Below are positions 1 through 12,303 of a stretch of 64,000 nt of DNA, in pieces; positions within the stretch are counted from its first letter, which is position 1; each line of letters starts with the position of its first letter. Made by a program: the position numbers and the translations under genes. Origin of the DNA: Dryocosmus kuriphilus (taxonomy: Eukaryota; Arthropoda; Insecta; Hymenoptera; Cynipidae); NCBI GenBank assembly GCA_038277395.1, contig CM076194.1:179280636-179344635 (forward strand), given 5' to 3'. The notes under the pieces are model-generated. The model was given only the letters and a program-made list of their open reading frames with translations. It did not search any database and was not told the origin of the DNA.

Positions 1-1259
1 ATTGAGGGATCAATATTTCGGTGGATTGTGGGTTATGCCCTAGTAAGTTATATACACAAGTCCATCTTTCATAGGAATTTCCATGGGAATTTCGAAAAAC
101 GATCAGTTACAGAAAATCCTTTGGCGAGGATGTGTATGTGAATTATTCAGAATTTTCTACCTAATAATCGCATTTGAAAAATGTGAAAGTTATACAAATG
201 TTAATTTTAATTGTTCTGTTTTTAAAATGTTTTATTTATATAAATAAGGATGTTGAATTTTTATATATGAATAACAAACAATTAATCATTCTGAAAAAAT
301 GTGAGTAAGTTGAAGAAATATTTAGAAGTTTCGAAAACTTTCAAACTTAATTTAATACTTGAAACGATTTCAAATAATTTAAAAGAAAATATAGATTTTT
401 GAAGATTTTAAAATTAAATTCTAAAGCTTTTAAATGTTTTTCAAAACTTTTAGGATACTAAACAATTTTTAGGATATAGTTCAGAAAAGGTCACCCAAGA
501 ATATTGACTTGATACTTGGCCTAGGGGTTCCTTTTAGACCCTAGCTGAACGCACTAAAAGGATTTTTGACGCAGATCAATAGAAATTAAGTTCTTAATAA
601 TTTAGACTTTTTTAAAAATTAGTTTTTTTCAAAATCTTGAAAAATATTGATTTTAGAAAAAAATGTTTTACACAAAAGTTGTAAATCTTGTCGAAACACA
701 TATTTGTCAATTAAGAGAATTGAAAATGATATAGCGCGTGGATTTATATATTTTTGAATCTTTGAACTGTACAATTGATAAAAGTTTAACATTTTTAATT
801 TTGCAGTTTAACGGCATTTAATTTAAAATTGTTCATTTGAAAGGTGTTAAAAGAATACATTTTATACGTGTAAATAATTGAGCCTTTTCAATACCAAATT
901 TTTAAGCCTTAATTTTAAAAGTTTAAAATTCAAAAGAGTTCCACTTTAAATTGTTTAGATCAGTTTTTATAAATTCAAACGAGAAAATTTTTAGCTACAA
1001 GAGTTCGACTCTAAATTTCAATATCCTCGAAAAATTTTTGTGAACTTGGAAACAACCGGGAATTTTTTCCTCGGTTCAAAGGGTTTCAAGGGATTTTATA
1101 GAACCTCCCAGTATTTCAAAGGTACTTTTGTACGGGATTTTGCCAATTTCAAGGGATTTCTAGACATCATGCGAGGGAATAATTGCCATTTAATTTATTT
1201 TTAACGGATTTTAAATTATTTCTACACATATTATTTTATTTAGTTTTTCATTTTTTTTT
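1..1259. other. AT-rich non-coding flank
   Basis: I see no coding region, RNA gene or clear repeat here. The sequence is AT-rich with many short poly(A) and poly(T) runs. It may be the 5' flank or terminal region of the transposase gene that follows, but I could not identify a terminal inverted repeat. Confidence 0.5.
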
Positions 1260-3433
1260 ATGTATAGAATGCCGAAAGAGTTTCATCATCTTTCTAAGAG
1301 ACAAGAATTACGCTTGGTTCAAAATGAAATTTTGCGAAGAGAGTCGGATCCAACCAGGCCTAGTACTTCCAAAACATCTGCTGTCCCAGCTGCTGAGTTC
1401 AGTCAAAACAATCTAAAAGAACAGATATGCGACGATGAAGATAAAAATCTTAATAATCCACCCTTCCAATCAGCAGCGAATGACGCTGGTGACCAGCATG
1501 AATTTGTCAACGTTTCAGATGAGTTAAATGTAAATGTAAATTATCAGTCATCAACTGGAAATATCTGCGAGGATAGTGAAAATAATACTAATTTTGATGA
1601 TTATTTTCCTGATCATTTCGAAAGCGATGTTGTGAATAGTGACTTGTCTGATGACGATTTTGATAACAGCGCTTATGAAACTGATGAAGGAAGCAGCGAT
1701 AGTAATCTAAGAACAGATCTTCGGGATATTGTTTTAAAAGCCAGAATAACTCGAAAGGTAACTAATAAGTTACTTCGCGTTTTACGAAAACATGGCCATA
1801 CTAATTTGCCAAAAGATAGACGAACATTATTAAAAACACCTAAAAGTACGTCACTGAAGCTTGGGTCAATCAGTGGAGGTCAGTACTTCCACTTTGGTCT
1901 TCATTCCTGTATTATTCATCTTGTAACTAAATACTTTAAAAAGATTCCCGATAATTTGAAAATAGATGTATTTATTGATGGGGTACCGCTTGCTAAAAGT
2001 TCCGGCAGTCAGTTTTGGCCAATAATGATTTCCCTTGTCACTGATTTTTATACAGAACCTATGATAGTTGGTATATTTCATGGGTTCACTAAACCAAATG
2101 ACGCCAATGAGTTTCTGAGACCATTTGTCGATGATTGCCCTCGAAATTATGCAATTAGGAGTACATATCGAAGGAAAATTGGTGCAGGTATCTGTTAACT
2201 CAGTAATTTGCGATGCACCAGCCAAGGCTTTTACGTGTGGAACAAAAGGCCATACTGGTTATTTTGGCTGCCCGAAGTGCATACAAGAAGGTGATTGCGT
2301 GAATAGACGAATGACTTTCCCCGAAACTGATTAGAATGTAAGAACAGACAATTCATTTAGACAGAGGCTGCAACCTGAGCATCACAATAACTATTCGTGC
2401 TTGGAAGAATTATTAACAGACATGATCACACAGATACCTATAGACTACATGCATTGTGTATGCCTGGGTATAGTGAGACGTTTGGTTTGGTTCTGGGTTA
2501 AGGGTAGAATGAATGTTAGGTTACCACGAAATGTTCTTGAGACACTTTCTGATGATTTAGTGAAGTTAAAGGAATTTATACCAGTAGATTTTTCTCGTAA
2601 ACCAAGGTCTCTGCAAAATATAGATCGATGGAAAGCCACTGAAAGTCGGCAGCTTTTACTGTACCCGGGCATGGTTGTCCTGAAAGGGGTATTATCTGAC
2701 GAATATTATTATCATTTTCTTTCATTGAGTGTTGCCATTAGAATTTTAGCTGATGAGGATTTGTCTTTAAATAATTCATTAGTTGATTACGCAAAAGAAC
2801 TAATTACTTGGCTCATTAAAAATTATGGAACTTTGTATGGAGATGAGTTTATAACTTACAACGTCCACGTTACTTTACATTTGCCAGAGTGCGTGGAACA
2901 ATTTGGTTGTGTAGATAAATTCAGCGCTTATAAATTTGAGAATCACTTACAGAAGCTGAAACGCAAGGTTAAACCCGGTAGCAGAGTCCTGGAGCAAATA
3001 GTAAATTGCACAAGTGAGGAAAATCAAACATCCGTTAAAACGTCATACCCTGAAAAGCACCCTAGGATACATTACGCAGATCGATGTGACCAAATGTCCA
3101 GCAGAAAAAGTATAGATTACCTACAGTTTAAAGGCTTTAAAATATCGAAAAAAAAAAAATAATTGCTGTTTGTTACAGGATGGTTCAGTAGTTATCGTCG
3201 AAAATATATTCGAAGAAAGAGAAACTGTTTTCCTGAAAGCTCAGCAATTCACTAACACTGAACCATTCTTCATCAGGCCACTCAATTCAAAGAGTATTGA
3301 TATCTCAGTAGCTCGTGAAGAATCACTTTCCAATTTGAAAGAATTTAAAGCTACAGAAATCAAAAGAAAGTGTCTTAAAATTAAGCAGAATGATAACACC
3401 TTCGTTATTCTTCCATTGCTACATAGTAATAAC
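1260..3433 (+). pseudogene. Tnp2/CACTA-like transposase, broken
   Basis: This is a DNA-transposon transposase-like gene of about 700 codons read in three pieces. The first piece (about 1260-2140) has an acidic, low-complexity N-terminus. It is followed by a core containing PMIVGIFHGFTKPNDANEF, which I recognise from Tnp2/CACTA-like proteins of insects and Hydra. The second piece (about 2125-3162) carries a Cys-rich segment (CGTKGHTGYFGCPKC, then CVNRRMTFP), the conserved IDYMHCVCLGIVRRLVWFW block, and a C-terminal domain. The third (3170-3433) is the C-terminal tail ending at TGA. Breaks are a frameshift near 2140, an in-frame TAG at 2332-2334 and a frameshift in the A-run near 3150-3160. The superfamily assignment rests on family recognition only; the catalytic residues were not identified. 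Confidence 0.6.
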
Positions 3434-3438
3434 TGATT

Positions 3439-4072
3439 TTAAACTATGGGTGGATTATGCCAAGGGAGAGAGCGCAATATTTGTGTGAGAAAGGGGAGAA
3501 AGAAATTCAGGAGATAATAGCGAGGATGAGATGTGGGTGCATGGAAGATTTTAATAGATTCTGGCTTTATAGGGAGAAGAGGATGAGGTGTGAATTGTGC
3601 GGAAAGGGATTTGCAAGAGTGGAGCACTGGTTGGAGGAGTGTGAGGAGGTAGAAAGGAGTGGGATAAGCATATGGAGGTTTTGTTGCATGAAAGGGTGGA
3701 CAAAAGGGCAGTAGCATGGATGAATTATGGAATGTTGGGTAAGATGAGAAAGAAGAGAAGGAAGGAGGAAGAGGAATGGAGAAGGAAAGATTGTAAATAA
3801 GAGAGGAAGTAAGTATAAGTAAAATGTAAATAGTGTAAATAGTAGATAAATATTAACGTATTAGCCGCGGAGTCAGAGTTTGGCAATGCGAGGCAAAGCG
3901 AGAAAGTAGGGACATGCATGCGAGGCGAAGCGAGGAAGGCAAGGCGATAAGAGCGAGCGGTCGATATGTTAATTTTTTAAGAGGCAGTTTAAAGAAAATC
4001 CTGTAAAAACTGGAAGTGTAAGCAAGTCAGTTTTTTAAGGCCAGCAGACCGAAAAATAAACGTTTATCTATC
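3439..4072 (+). mobile_element. 5'-truncated non-LTR retrotransposon fragment
   Basis: The 634-bp insert is bounded by a perfect 12-bp direct repeat, TAATAACTGATT, at 3427-3438 and 4073-4084, as expected of target-primed reverse transcription. Its left part encodes the C-terminal end of a non-LTR ORF2. Its right part is an untranslated region with repeated GCGAGGC/AAGCGAG motifs, ending in an ATCTATC tail rather than poly(A). The insertion falls on the last codons of the upstream transposase gene, so the duplicated sequence contains that gene's stop codon. Confidence 0.75.
3457..3714 (+). pseudogene. C-terminal fragment of non-LTR ORF2
   Basis: An 85-residue remnant contains MRCELCGKGFARVEHWLEEC, a Cys/His-containing tail of the kind found after the RT domain in R1/I/Jockey-type non-LTR elements. 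The endonuclease and reverse transcriptase domains are missing because the insert is 5' truncated. The clade is uncertain because only this tail remains. Confidence 0.6.
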
Positions 4073-4084
4073 TAATAACTGATT
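4073..4084. repeat. Target-site duplication, right copy
   Basis: TAATAACTGATT repeats the 12 bases at 3427-3438 exactly and marks the 3' end of the non-LTR fragment. Confidence 0.75.
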
Positions 4085-4086
4085 GT

Positions 4087-4097
4087 AATATATATAT

Positions 4098-4142
<45 letters not shown>
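4087..4142. repeat. (TA)n microsatellite
   Basis: Alternating TA dinucleotides with one interruption lie directly after the target duplication. The stretch from here to about 4435 is AT-rich with no gene that I can see. Confidence 0.9.
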
Positions 4143-4143
<1 letters not shown>

Positions 4144-4439
4144 CTCTGTAAATATTATGTTAATTATAGATTAAAAATGTTACAGTTATTGTAACAAATA
4201 AATGAGCAGATGTAAATTGCGTATATTTCATAACAATAAATATCCTTCAATGTCATAAAATACATTACTTTCCACTAAATCCTTATTATTACTATATATA
4301 GTTAAATGTAAATATATCTGTCTTATTACCGTTAAAAATCAAGACGCGTTTACACATATACAATAAGTATTATTAAATAAGCTTTTTCAGATGTTATAAT
4401 AACATCCACAGGCAAATGAATCAAATGTAAATCTGAGAT

Positions 4440-4607
4440 CCAAAAGTGGATCACTATATGTAATTCTTTTACCGTGAATTGATATATTTTTTGAATTCGA
4501 ATTTTGTGGTGTTTTTAGGTAAACTATTTAAACATTCTACAAAATTTGATTCTATAGTTAAATATCAATTTACGGTAAAACCGATATATAGTGATCCTCT
4601 TTTGGAA
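4440..4607. repeat. Imperfect palindrome, MITE-like
   Basis: Arms at about 4440-4488 and 4560-4607 are reverse complements. CCAAAAGTGGATCACTATAT on the left pairs with the complement of ATATAGTGATCCTCTTTTGG on the right, and the pairing continues inward through TTACCGT and ATTTTGTGG. It could be a short MITE or a foldback element. No target duplication was identified. Confidence 0.65.
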
Positions 4608-4656
4608 CCCAGATCCGCATTTGGTTCCAATGGTGTGATGTCATAGTTATGTATCA

Positions 4657-4820
4657 GTGTTACATATTTGTTATGTATTGGAGTTCCATATTTGTTACGT
4701 ATTTGAGTTAGATATTTGATACGCATTTAAGTTCCATATTTGTTACGTACTTGAGTTCCATATTTGTTACGTATTTGAGTTTCATATTTGTTGCGTATTT
4801 GAGTTCCATATTTGTTACAT
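4657..4820. repeat. 24-bp minisatellite
   Basis: Six to seven degenerate tandem copies of a 24-base unit (GAGTTCCATATTTGTTACGT plus ATTT) are visible. Copies differ by single substitutions. Confidence 0.8.
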
Positions 4821-4844
4821 AACGGTGGCATATCCTTGTAACAC

Positions 4845-5330
4845 TGTTATGGAATTGTTACAGAACTATCGCAGAACAAATTTACATCGTAACATTGTTA
4901 CATATGTGTTCCGCCACTATTACAGAACAATGTTCCTCTGTAACGCTGTTCCTAAATTGTTCTAAAAATACTTTTTTAAATATAGCGCTTTTCCAGAATT
5001 GTTACAGAACGATTACAGAACAAATTTACATTGCAGCACCGTTACATATGTGTTAAGGCACTATTACAGAACATGGTTATTTTGTAACAATGTTCCTAAA
5101 TTGTTCTACATATATTTTTTTGACATATAACGCTTTTCCAGAATTGTTACAGATCTCTGACAGAACATGGTTCTGTAACAGCGTTATAAAACTACTACAT
5201 CCATTTGGGGACGACATTACTCGGAACATGGTCTAAGTATGTTCCTAACCTGTTACAGAACCTGTTCTTTTCTGTTCTAGAACTGTTACATCACAGTTAT
5301 ATAACAGTGTCCGCTGGGTAAACTGAGTGA
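4845..5330. repeat. Degenerate tandem repeat, ~140-bp period
   Basis: Two related blocks of roughly 140 bases start at CCAGAATTGTTACAG (about 4992 and 5132), and a diverged one starts near 4850. Each is packed with inverted GTTACAGAAC / GTTCTGTAAC motifs that could form hairpins. No coding sequence was found. The remaining bases to 5667 show nothing recognisable. Confidence 0.55.
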
Positions 5331-5667
5331 ATATAGTTACGGTTGGCAAATATAAATACGAAACAAAAATCTCACCAAAGTATTTTGTATTGTTTCGGTC
5401 GGGATCCTGAAAGAGGTTGATCAAATATGATGGACGATAAAGTAATTTTTATTTATGGTCCGCGATATAGGATCAGTCATTATGAATCTTGAAAGTCTGC
5501 ATGATACAAGCATCATCCCTGTGTAAAAAAATTTTTGACAATGGAAGTCAATTGATATTAATCGAAGATATTTGAAATGTAAACTTATAGTTGGCTATTT
5601 TGGAATTTTATCTTTAAAACATCTCCTAAAATGCATAACTTTAGCTGTACGTAAGATATTGCAGCTG

Positions 5668-6570
5668 AGTAGATGTACAAGGGGGTCTCTATACCAAGAT
5701 CCCTGTTACCGATAGTTACTGACATCGAGAGCTAAAGTGGTTCATATCCGTGCTAAGCATCTAGAATGTTCGATGTAACGCCATTAATTATAGAGCGTAA
5801 AGAAATTGGCGAAACCATTTCCGTTGCCTCCCCCTACACCCCTTCTTTCTCCTATGCTAAGCTTCTAGAATGTTCTTGATGACTTGAGTAATTATAATGC
5901 GCAATTGCCAGTTTTTTTCAATCAAAATCTTTGAAAAATATGGCGTCAGCTTCCTGTTGGTAAATATCGAAGGATAAATAATAAGGAATTTGTTATTGAA
6001 AATATCAAATAAATGTGGTCGGATGATTGGCGTATAATGGTGGAATGTTTAAACAATACATTTAAAGATAAGAGCAAAGACCGTCCGATGTATGACCAAT
6101 GTTTTATAAATATGATGTCAGCTTCCTGTCAGCAAAATATCAAAGTAAAAGCGCTAAGAAATTTGTTTTTATAGATAAGAGCAAAGACCGTCCAGCGTAT
6201 GCAGTACATTTTTCATTGATATCGCCATAAAGTTTTAATTCATATACGATTGGTAATAAGTTTTGTTAAATTACTCAGAAAAAATCAAATTTCTAATACC
6301 TAGTATCCGTTTGTCAGCTATCATTGAAGAATTTATTATTAAAAACATCAAAGAGATCATGAAAGACAAATCTCACATATATTTATAGAAGGCTTAAACA
6401 ATCCATTTATAGATAAGAGCAAAGACCATTAAACGTACGCGCTATGTTTTTCTTTGAAAAAAAATTACGTTAGATTTCCTGTCGGAAAAATATCAAAGGG
6501 AGAATCGATAAGAAATTCATTACTGAAAATATTAAGGAGCTGACGCCAGATGAGTGACTCATAATAACGC
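5668..6570. repeat. Outer Polinton left TIR
   Basis: This arm is the reverse complement of 46817-47717 with moderate divergence. Shared landmarks, in order from the terminus, are CAAGGGGG, TATACCAAGATCCCTGTTACC, TAGAATGTTC, AGCTTCCTGT and GATAAGAGCAAAGACC. The arm contains internal tandem units that read as a decayed coding repeat of about 50 residues on the plus strand (for example ECLNNTFKDKSKDRP and KNIKEIMKDKSH). The outermost 100 bases are closely related to the termini of the inner Polinton. Confidence 0.85.
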
Positions 6571-6795
6571 AATGTATGAACAGCCCATTCGTTGATCTAT
6601 CAATAACTGTTATATATGAGGAGAAACTTCTTATGTTCCTCAGTTGCAAGCAAGCCTTTGAGCGAGCGGCAAATGAGAAATTGAAAAAGAATATCATTCC
6701 CCATTATTATTCACTCTCGTGTACACATCCACAGTCATAGTGATATAGTGATTTAATGATCTATAAATTATTTTTATTTCAAATATTTTTAAATA

Positions 6796-9700
6796 ATGAA
6801 TTCAAATCAGTGCAAAAGACTTATTAAATTGATGGACGAGGCATATGAACGCTTGCAAGAAAATGCCACATTCGAGGAAATTAACTTCTGGATTCGAGGT
6901 GACATCCAGAACATCCGGCTGCTAAATAAAATTTGGACAAGAGGAAAAAAACTTTCTCTAGGCGAAAAAAAACAACATTATAGCTATGACGGGAATTATG
7001 AAAGCAAGGAATAGAAAATTTAAAAAATTGCAGAGAAGAGGATCAGGCATCAACGAGGATGAGGGCAAAGAAAACATCAGGTGGGAAAATATGGAGATAG
7101 CATTTAAAGCTCGAATTCGAACAGGTTTAGTAATAAATTCAATCCACAAGGATATTAATAGCTTTCTAGATAACGCAAAAAAATACTTAATGCTCGAATA
7201 AAAACACACTCAAAATTATGCGGGTTTAAAAGTTAATGCCATTTTAGCCGCAAAGTTCAGCGCATTAGAAGATGGTAGGGAAATAGAGTAAATTAAATTC
7301 ATTAACACTAAAAATGAGGCTATTCTTGAATTTACAGATATTGGGGAATGGTGCGAAAGGAGCGTGAGAGAGAAACTGTTATTTAAAGTTGAACAGTTTC
7401 AGCAGAAAAAATCTAATTGGAGGTTAAAGGAAGTTATTAACTTAAAAGTAAATTTCAATAAATATAAACCTCTTTCAGCAGGATTCTCAACTTAACATAT
7501 ATGCGATTACCAAAATTTATAAGAGATAAAAGAGCAGTTGTAAATATTCAAAATAATGATCAGTTTTGTTTCTATGGTCAATAATATCTGCTCTTTATCC
7601 AGCTAAAGGTCATCCTGATCGTACTAATTCTTATCCTCATTTCAACAGTAAAAATTTAAAATATGATAAAATCAAATTTCCAATTACTTTACACGATATT
7701 GCAGAATTTGAAAAATTAAATATTTTAAGTATAAACGTTTATGGTGTAGAGTCCTACGAAAATTTTAAGAAGGAAGAAATTGTTCCGCTATATTTAAGCC
7801 AATTTAAAACTGACAAGCCAACAATTCACCTTCTTATGATTGAAAATACAGAAATTGATGTAGATGATGATGATTACATTGATGATAATTAACATATGTT
7901 GATCTTACCACATGTAATACAGTTGACCGTTTCGCATGGATCAAAGATTTATCCAGATTAGTAAAAACCCAAGTTACAAAATCACGTTGTCGAACCTGGT
8001 ACTGTGACAGACGTTTGTGTCATTTTAAATTTGAAAAACCTTTTAATAATCATAGACAAGACTGCGAGAATATGAATAGATGTAGAGAAGTAATGCCAAC
8101 TGAAAAAAATAGAATATTAAAATTTAAAAATTATAGATTTAATGAAAAAGTTCCACTTTGTATTTACGCCGAAATTGAGTGCTTATTAGAAACAAATTCA
8201 AACATACAATCACCCAATTATAAAAAGCATGTACCAACAAGTATGGCATTTTATTTACAATGTGATTATGATGACTCATTGTCTGAGCTTAAATTTCATC
8301 GAGGGGAAGATTGTAAAAAATAGTTTATGATATAATTAAAACGAGTGTCTGATGAAGTAGATTCTCGTATAAAAAATATTATTCCAATGGACAGTTTAAC
8401 AATGCAACAAGAGCGAGAATTCAAAACGACAAAAAACTGCCACATTTGTGAAAAACCTTTTTCCAATGACAATGATATTAAGCATCGCGATTATGATCAT
8501 TTTACAGGTAAATATCTCGCAGCGAGTCATCCAGCTTGTAATATTAACTATAAAGACTCACATGTGATTCCTGTAGTTTTACATAACTTGTCTGGATATG
8601 ATGCACATTTTATTATAAAAGACTTAGCTACAAGTTTTGAAGGTGGCATTCAATTATTGCCTATAAACAAAGAAAAATATATATCTTTAACAAAACATGT
8701 GGAAGGCACAAATGTAAAGCTTCGACTTATTGATTCATTTAGATTTATGCCTAGTAGTCTTGAAAAGTTGGCATCATACCTAAATAATGATGAGAAAAAA
8801 GTTACAAGAAAATACTGCAAAAATAATGATGAATTTAATTTATTGACAATAAAAGGGGTTTTTCCTTATGATTATATTGACTGTTGGCAAAAATTACAGG
8901 AAAAACAATTACCACTAAAAGAAGCTTTTTATTCCAAATTAAATGATTCCGTTATTTTAGAACAAGATTATCAACATGCCTGTAAAGTATGGGAAACATT
9001 TAATTTGAAAAATTTGGGCGAATACTCTGACTTATATTTAAAAACAGATGTCTTACTTTTGGCCGATATTTCTCAAAATTTTAGAAAAACTTGTTTTTCC
9101 ACATACAGCTTAGATCCATTACACTATTACACAGCACCGGGACTCGCTTTTGATACAATGTTATAATATAGCGGCATTGAGCTTGAATTGTTTACTGATG
9201 TAGAAAAGCTGTTATTCATTGAAAAAGGAATTAGAGGTGGTGTTTCCCAATGCTCAACCAGATATGCCAAAGCCAACAATAGACTTATGGGCTCAAATTT
9301 TAATCCAAATGAACCAGAATCTTACATTATGTATTTTGATATTAACAATCAATATGGTGCGGCTGTGAGTGAATTTTTGCCATATAAAGACTTTGAGTGG
9401 TTTGAAAATTTTGAAAACGAAACAAACTTTTTCAATATTCCCGATGATTCAGCAGAAGGTTATATTCTAGAGGTAGATCCAGAATATCCCGAGGAGCTCC
9501 ATGATTTACATAAAGACTTACCTTTATGTCCAGAACACTTCATACTTCCCATCCTAAAATCCAAAACCCCCATGTTAGTACCAAATTTACTAGCAAAGGA
9601 AAATTATGTGATTCATTATAGAAATTTGAAACAGTATTTATCACTGGGATTGAAGCTGACAAAAAACCATAGAGTATTGCAATTTAAACAAAAAAACCAT

Positions 9701-10464
9701 GGTTAAAAGATTACATTGACCTAAATACAAACTGTAGGAGAGCATCAAAAAATAAATTTGAGAAAAATTTTTGTAAATTAATGAACAATTCCGCTTTTGG
9801 TAAAACTATGGAAAATGTGAGTAAGCACAAAGATGTAAGGCTTGTAGCAAAATGGGGGGGGGGGGGGAGGTATGGAGCGAAAAATCTAATCGCTAAACCA
9901 AATTTCCATATCTGCGCCATATTCGGCGAAGAAATGGTTATCATTGAAATGGATAAAACAAAAATTAATTTCAATAAACCAATTTATACACGATTCACGG
10001 TTCTTGATCTATCAAAAATAATGATTTATGATTTCTACTATAATTACATTCAGAACACGTTTGATAATGATGCAAAATTATTGTATACAGACATAGATAG
10101 TTTAATATATCAATTCGCAGTTCCCATACGGTTATATTCAGAGACTCACACAAATTCGATACTTCGGACTACTCACCAATAATAATGTCTACGGAATACG
10201 CCTTCTAAATAAAAAAGTATTGGGTTTGATGAAGGATGAACTTAATGGGAAAATAATAACAGAATTTATTGGTTTGAGAGCAAAATTATATGCATACAAA
10301 GTTTTGGGTGAAGAAGGGGAGAAAAAGAAAACTAAAGGTGTAAAAGGGTCTACTTTAAGAACAATAGCATTCGATGACAATAAGCACTCTCTCATATCTT
10401 GCCAAACCCTGATTCGAACTCAACATCTAATCCGAAGTAGAGAACATGAAGTGCAATCTATTAA
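6796..10464 (+). pseudogene. polB: Polinton protein-primed DNA polymerase B, 5' part
   Basis: This is the replicative polymerase of the outer Polinton. The N-terminal region (about 6796-7890) spans several frames. The exonuclease motifs are YAEIEC (about 8163; the usual Asp is Glu), HNLSGYDAHF (about 8581) and YSDLYLKTDVLLLAD (about 9022). The polymerase motifs are A, YFDINNQYGAA (about 9331); B, NSAFGKT (about 9787); and C, YTDIDS (about 10084). Damage includes frameshifts near 7010, 7200, 7490 and 7890, in-frame stops near 8321 and 8336 and at 9164-9166, and frameshifts near 9700 and 10130. A G14 run at 9854-9867 lies in frame. The gene is cut at 10464 by the inner Polinton and resumes after 28085. 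The 6796-7014 stretch may instead be a small separate gene. Confidence 0.88.
10459..10464. repeat. Inner Polinton target duplication, left
   Basis: TATTAA here matches TATTAA at 28080-28085. The one-base-shifted alternative, ATTAAA, also matches, so the boundary is uncertain by one base. With one copy kept, the polymerase reading frame continues across the site. Confidence 0.85.
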
Positions 10465-11578
10465 AGTAGATATACAGGGCCGGTTCTGGACCACGATTCC
10501 TACCTTACCGGCTTTCTAGAACTTCGAAGCTGTTCGAGAGCTGAAGTGGTTAATGTCCGTGCTAAGCTTCTGGAATGTTCGATGTGACGTCACTAAGCAC
10601 GAAATTGTCGAAAACAACTTCTCCTTCCCCCTCCGACCCCTTCTTTCTCCTATACTAAGCTTCTAGAATGTTCTCGATGATATCATTTACTACGCAATTG
10701 CGAGACATGAAATTGATGAAAAACAACCTCCCCTTCCCCCTCAACCCCTTTTAACCCCTATCAGCTTCTAGAAATTCTCTCGATGATCTCATTAAACAAC
10801 GCATTACATTTACGTTTGAAAACTTTTAATCGCAGACGCATTTGAACCTGTAGAACCTTCTAGAACTTTTAGATAAAGAGGTGAATATATCTTTCTCTCT
10901 CTTACAAGCTTCTAGAAATAATGCTGCGTATTTGCGAGAAAAGAATTTTTCGAAAACAACTTCAAGGTCACTAATGAATTGTGTCTTAAGACGATATGTA
11001 AGTGCATTTCTCGAGATTATATTTCCATGTTGATTTTAGAAATATTGATCTAAGCGCTGACCAAATAATGCTCCACTCCATTTATTGAAATTAATGACCC
11101 AAGAACAAATAACACAATTTAGATTCTAAATTTCATTCGATTATTTTATTTAATGACTCATTTTTATTATTTTGCAGCATCATTTTAAATGAACGAATTT
11201 AGCTCTCAATGTGTAATGCAATACGCTATAAAACATTTTTGCGAAGCCTGAGATAGAACGGCATGCATTATTTTATTCAAGATTTTACGAACATTCTTTT
11301 CTTAGCAACTTTAATATAAATCGAGAGTACGTTCCCCAATGTGATACATTCGATTCTTTTAGAAGAGTTTTTAGCAGTAGAATTAGATGTAAATAATATG
11401 TTGGTGTACAATTTCAATAACATCCTTAGCGATAAAGTTTTCGAGGGTGTCATATTACAGTAAACTGCATTATATTGTACTATTTAGTAGAGAGACGTAT
11501 GAATCTCCAGAATGTTTCACATGCCCGTGCTAAAACCATGCAATGCCATCTGTTTTTTCTTTTGGAAAAATTAAAGTA

Positions 11579-11934
11579 TGTAGGTATCTTTTATAATAAT
11601 GATGAATAATCAAGCCAGGTGGGCAAGCGGCCTACAGTCCGCTGAATCCAATCGGAGGGATGCAATAACTGTACAGACTCCAATTATAACCAGTAATAAT
11701 GTTTTATTAAAATTGCGTAGGACTGAGACAATAATCCGACCAACATGTCAGAGAGCGGTATCTAAGACGTACGGAGTCTCCCTTCAAAGTGTACAGGACC
11801 CCAAGCTATTCTCTCGTTCCTTACCCAGAACTAACTACTACGCGGGTAGGTAGGCGACTCTCCCTAGCCACGACGCATGTCACGGCGCACGCGCCACTCC
11901 GTAAGCGGTAATGTTAGGTAACTATATCCCTACA
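11579..11934 (-). repeat. Gypsy 3' LTR
   Basis: The 356-bp terminal repeat reads as identical to 16967-17322. Because the element is on the minus strand, this is its downstream LTR. The 84-codon open frame inside it is present in both copies and is not a gene. Confidence 0.95.
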
Positions 11935-11949
11935 GTACTCCCCCCCTAG
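11935..11949 (-). other. Polypurine tract
   Basis: Read on the minus strand, AGGGGGGGAGTAC abuts the 3' LTR, the expected place for plus-strand DNA priming. The 350 bases from here to the pol stop at 12304 are 3' untranslated sequence with a poly(T) run near 12105-12127. Confidence 0.8.
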
Positions 11950-12303
11950 TGACAACGATAAAAATTTTTGCATCGTTTTGGATACAAAATGCACTAATTA
12001 CAGTCTGGAAATCTTAATGAAAGTGTTACAACTGTACATCGTGTAATTAAACTTAGGCGTTTGTCGTACGACGTTTAAAGCTTTTAATATCAATAACATT
12101 TTCTTTTTTTTTTTTTTTTTTTTTTTTGCACGCCTAGAGACACACAAGACTTAACGTAAAGTCTTGGAAGTTAAGATAAGGTATGATACATTACTGTTTC
12201 ACATAAGTATACCTGAAATTACATCGAAGAGATCTTACTTAAAATTAAATTACAATAAATATATTGGAATATTTACATTATAGTTACTTGTTGAGACTTC
12301 GCA

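Noticed and set aside
4657..5330. CRISPR array
   Set aside because: Units are contiguous and degenerate with no unique spacers; the context is eukaryotic.
11599..11853. 84-codon open frame, repeated at 16987-17241
   Set aside because: Both copies lie inside the identical LTRs and have no domain; they are LTR sequence.
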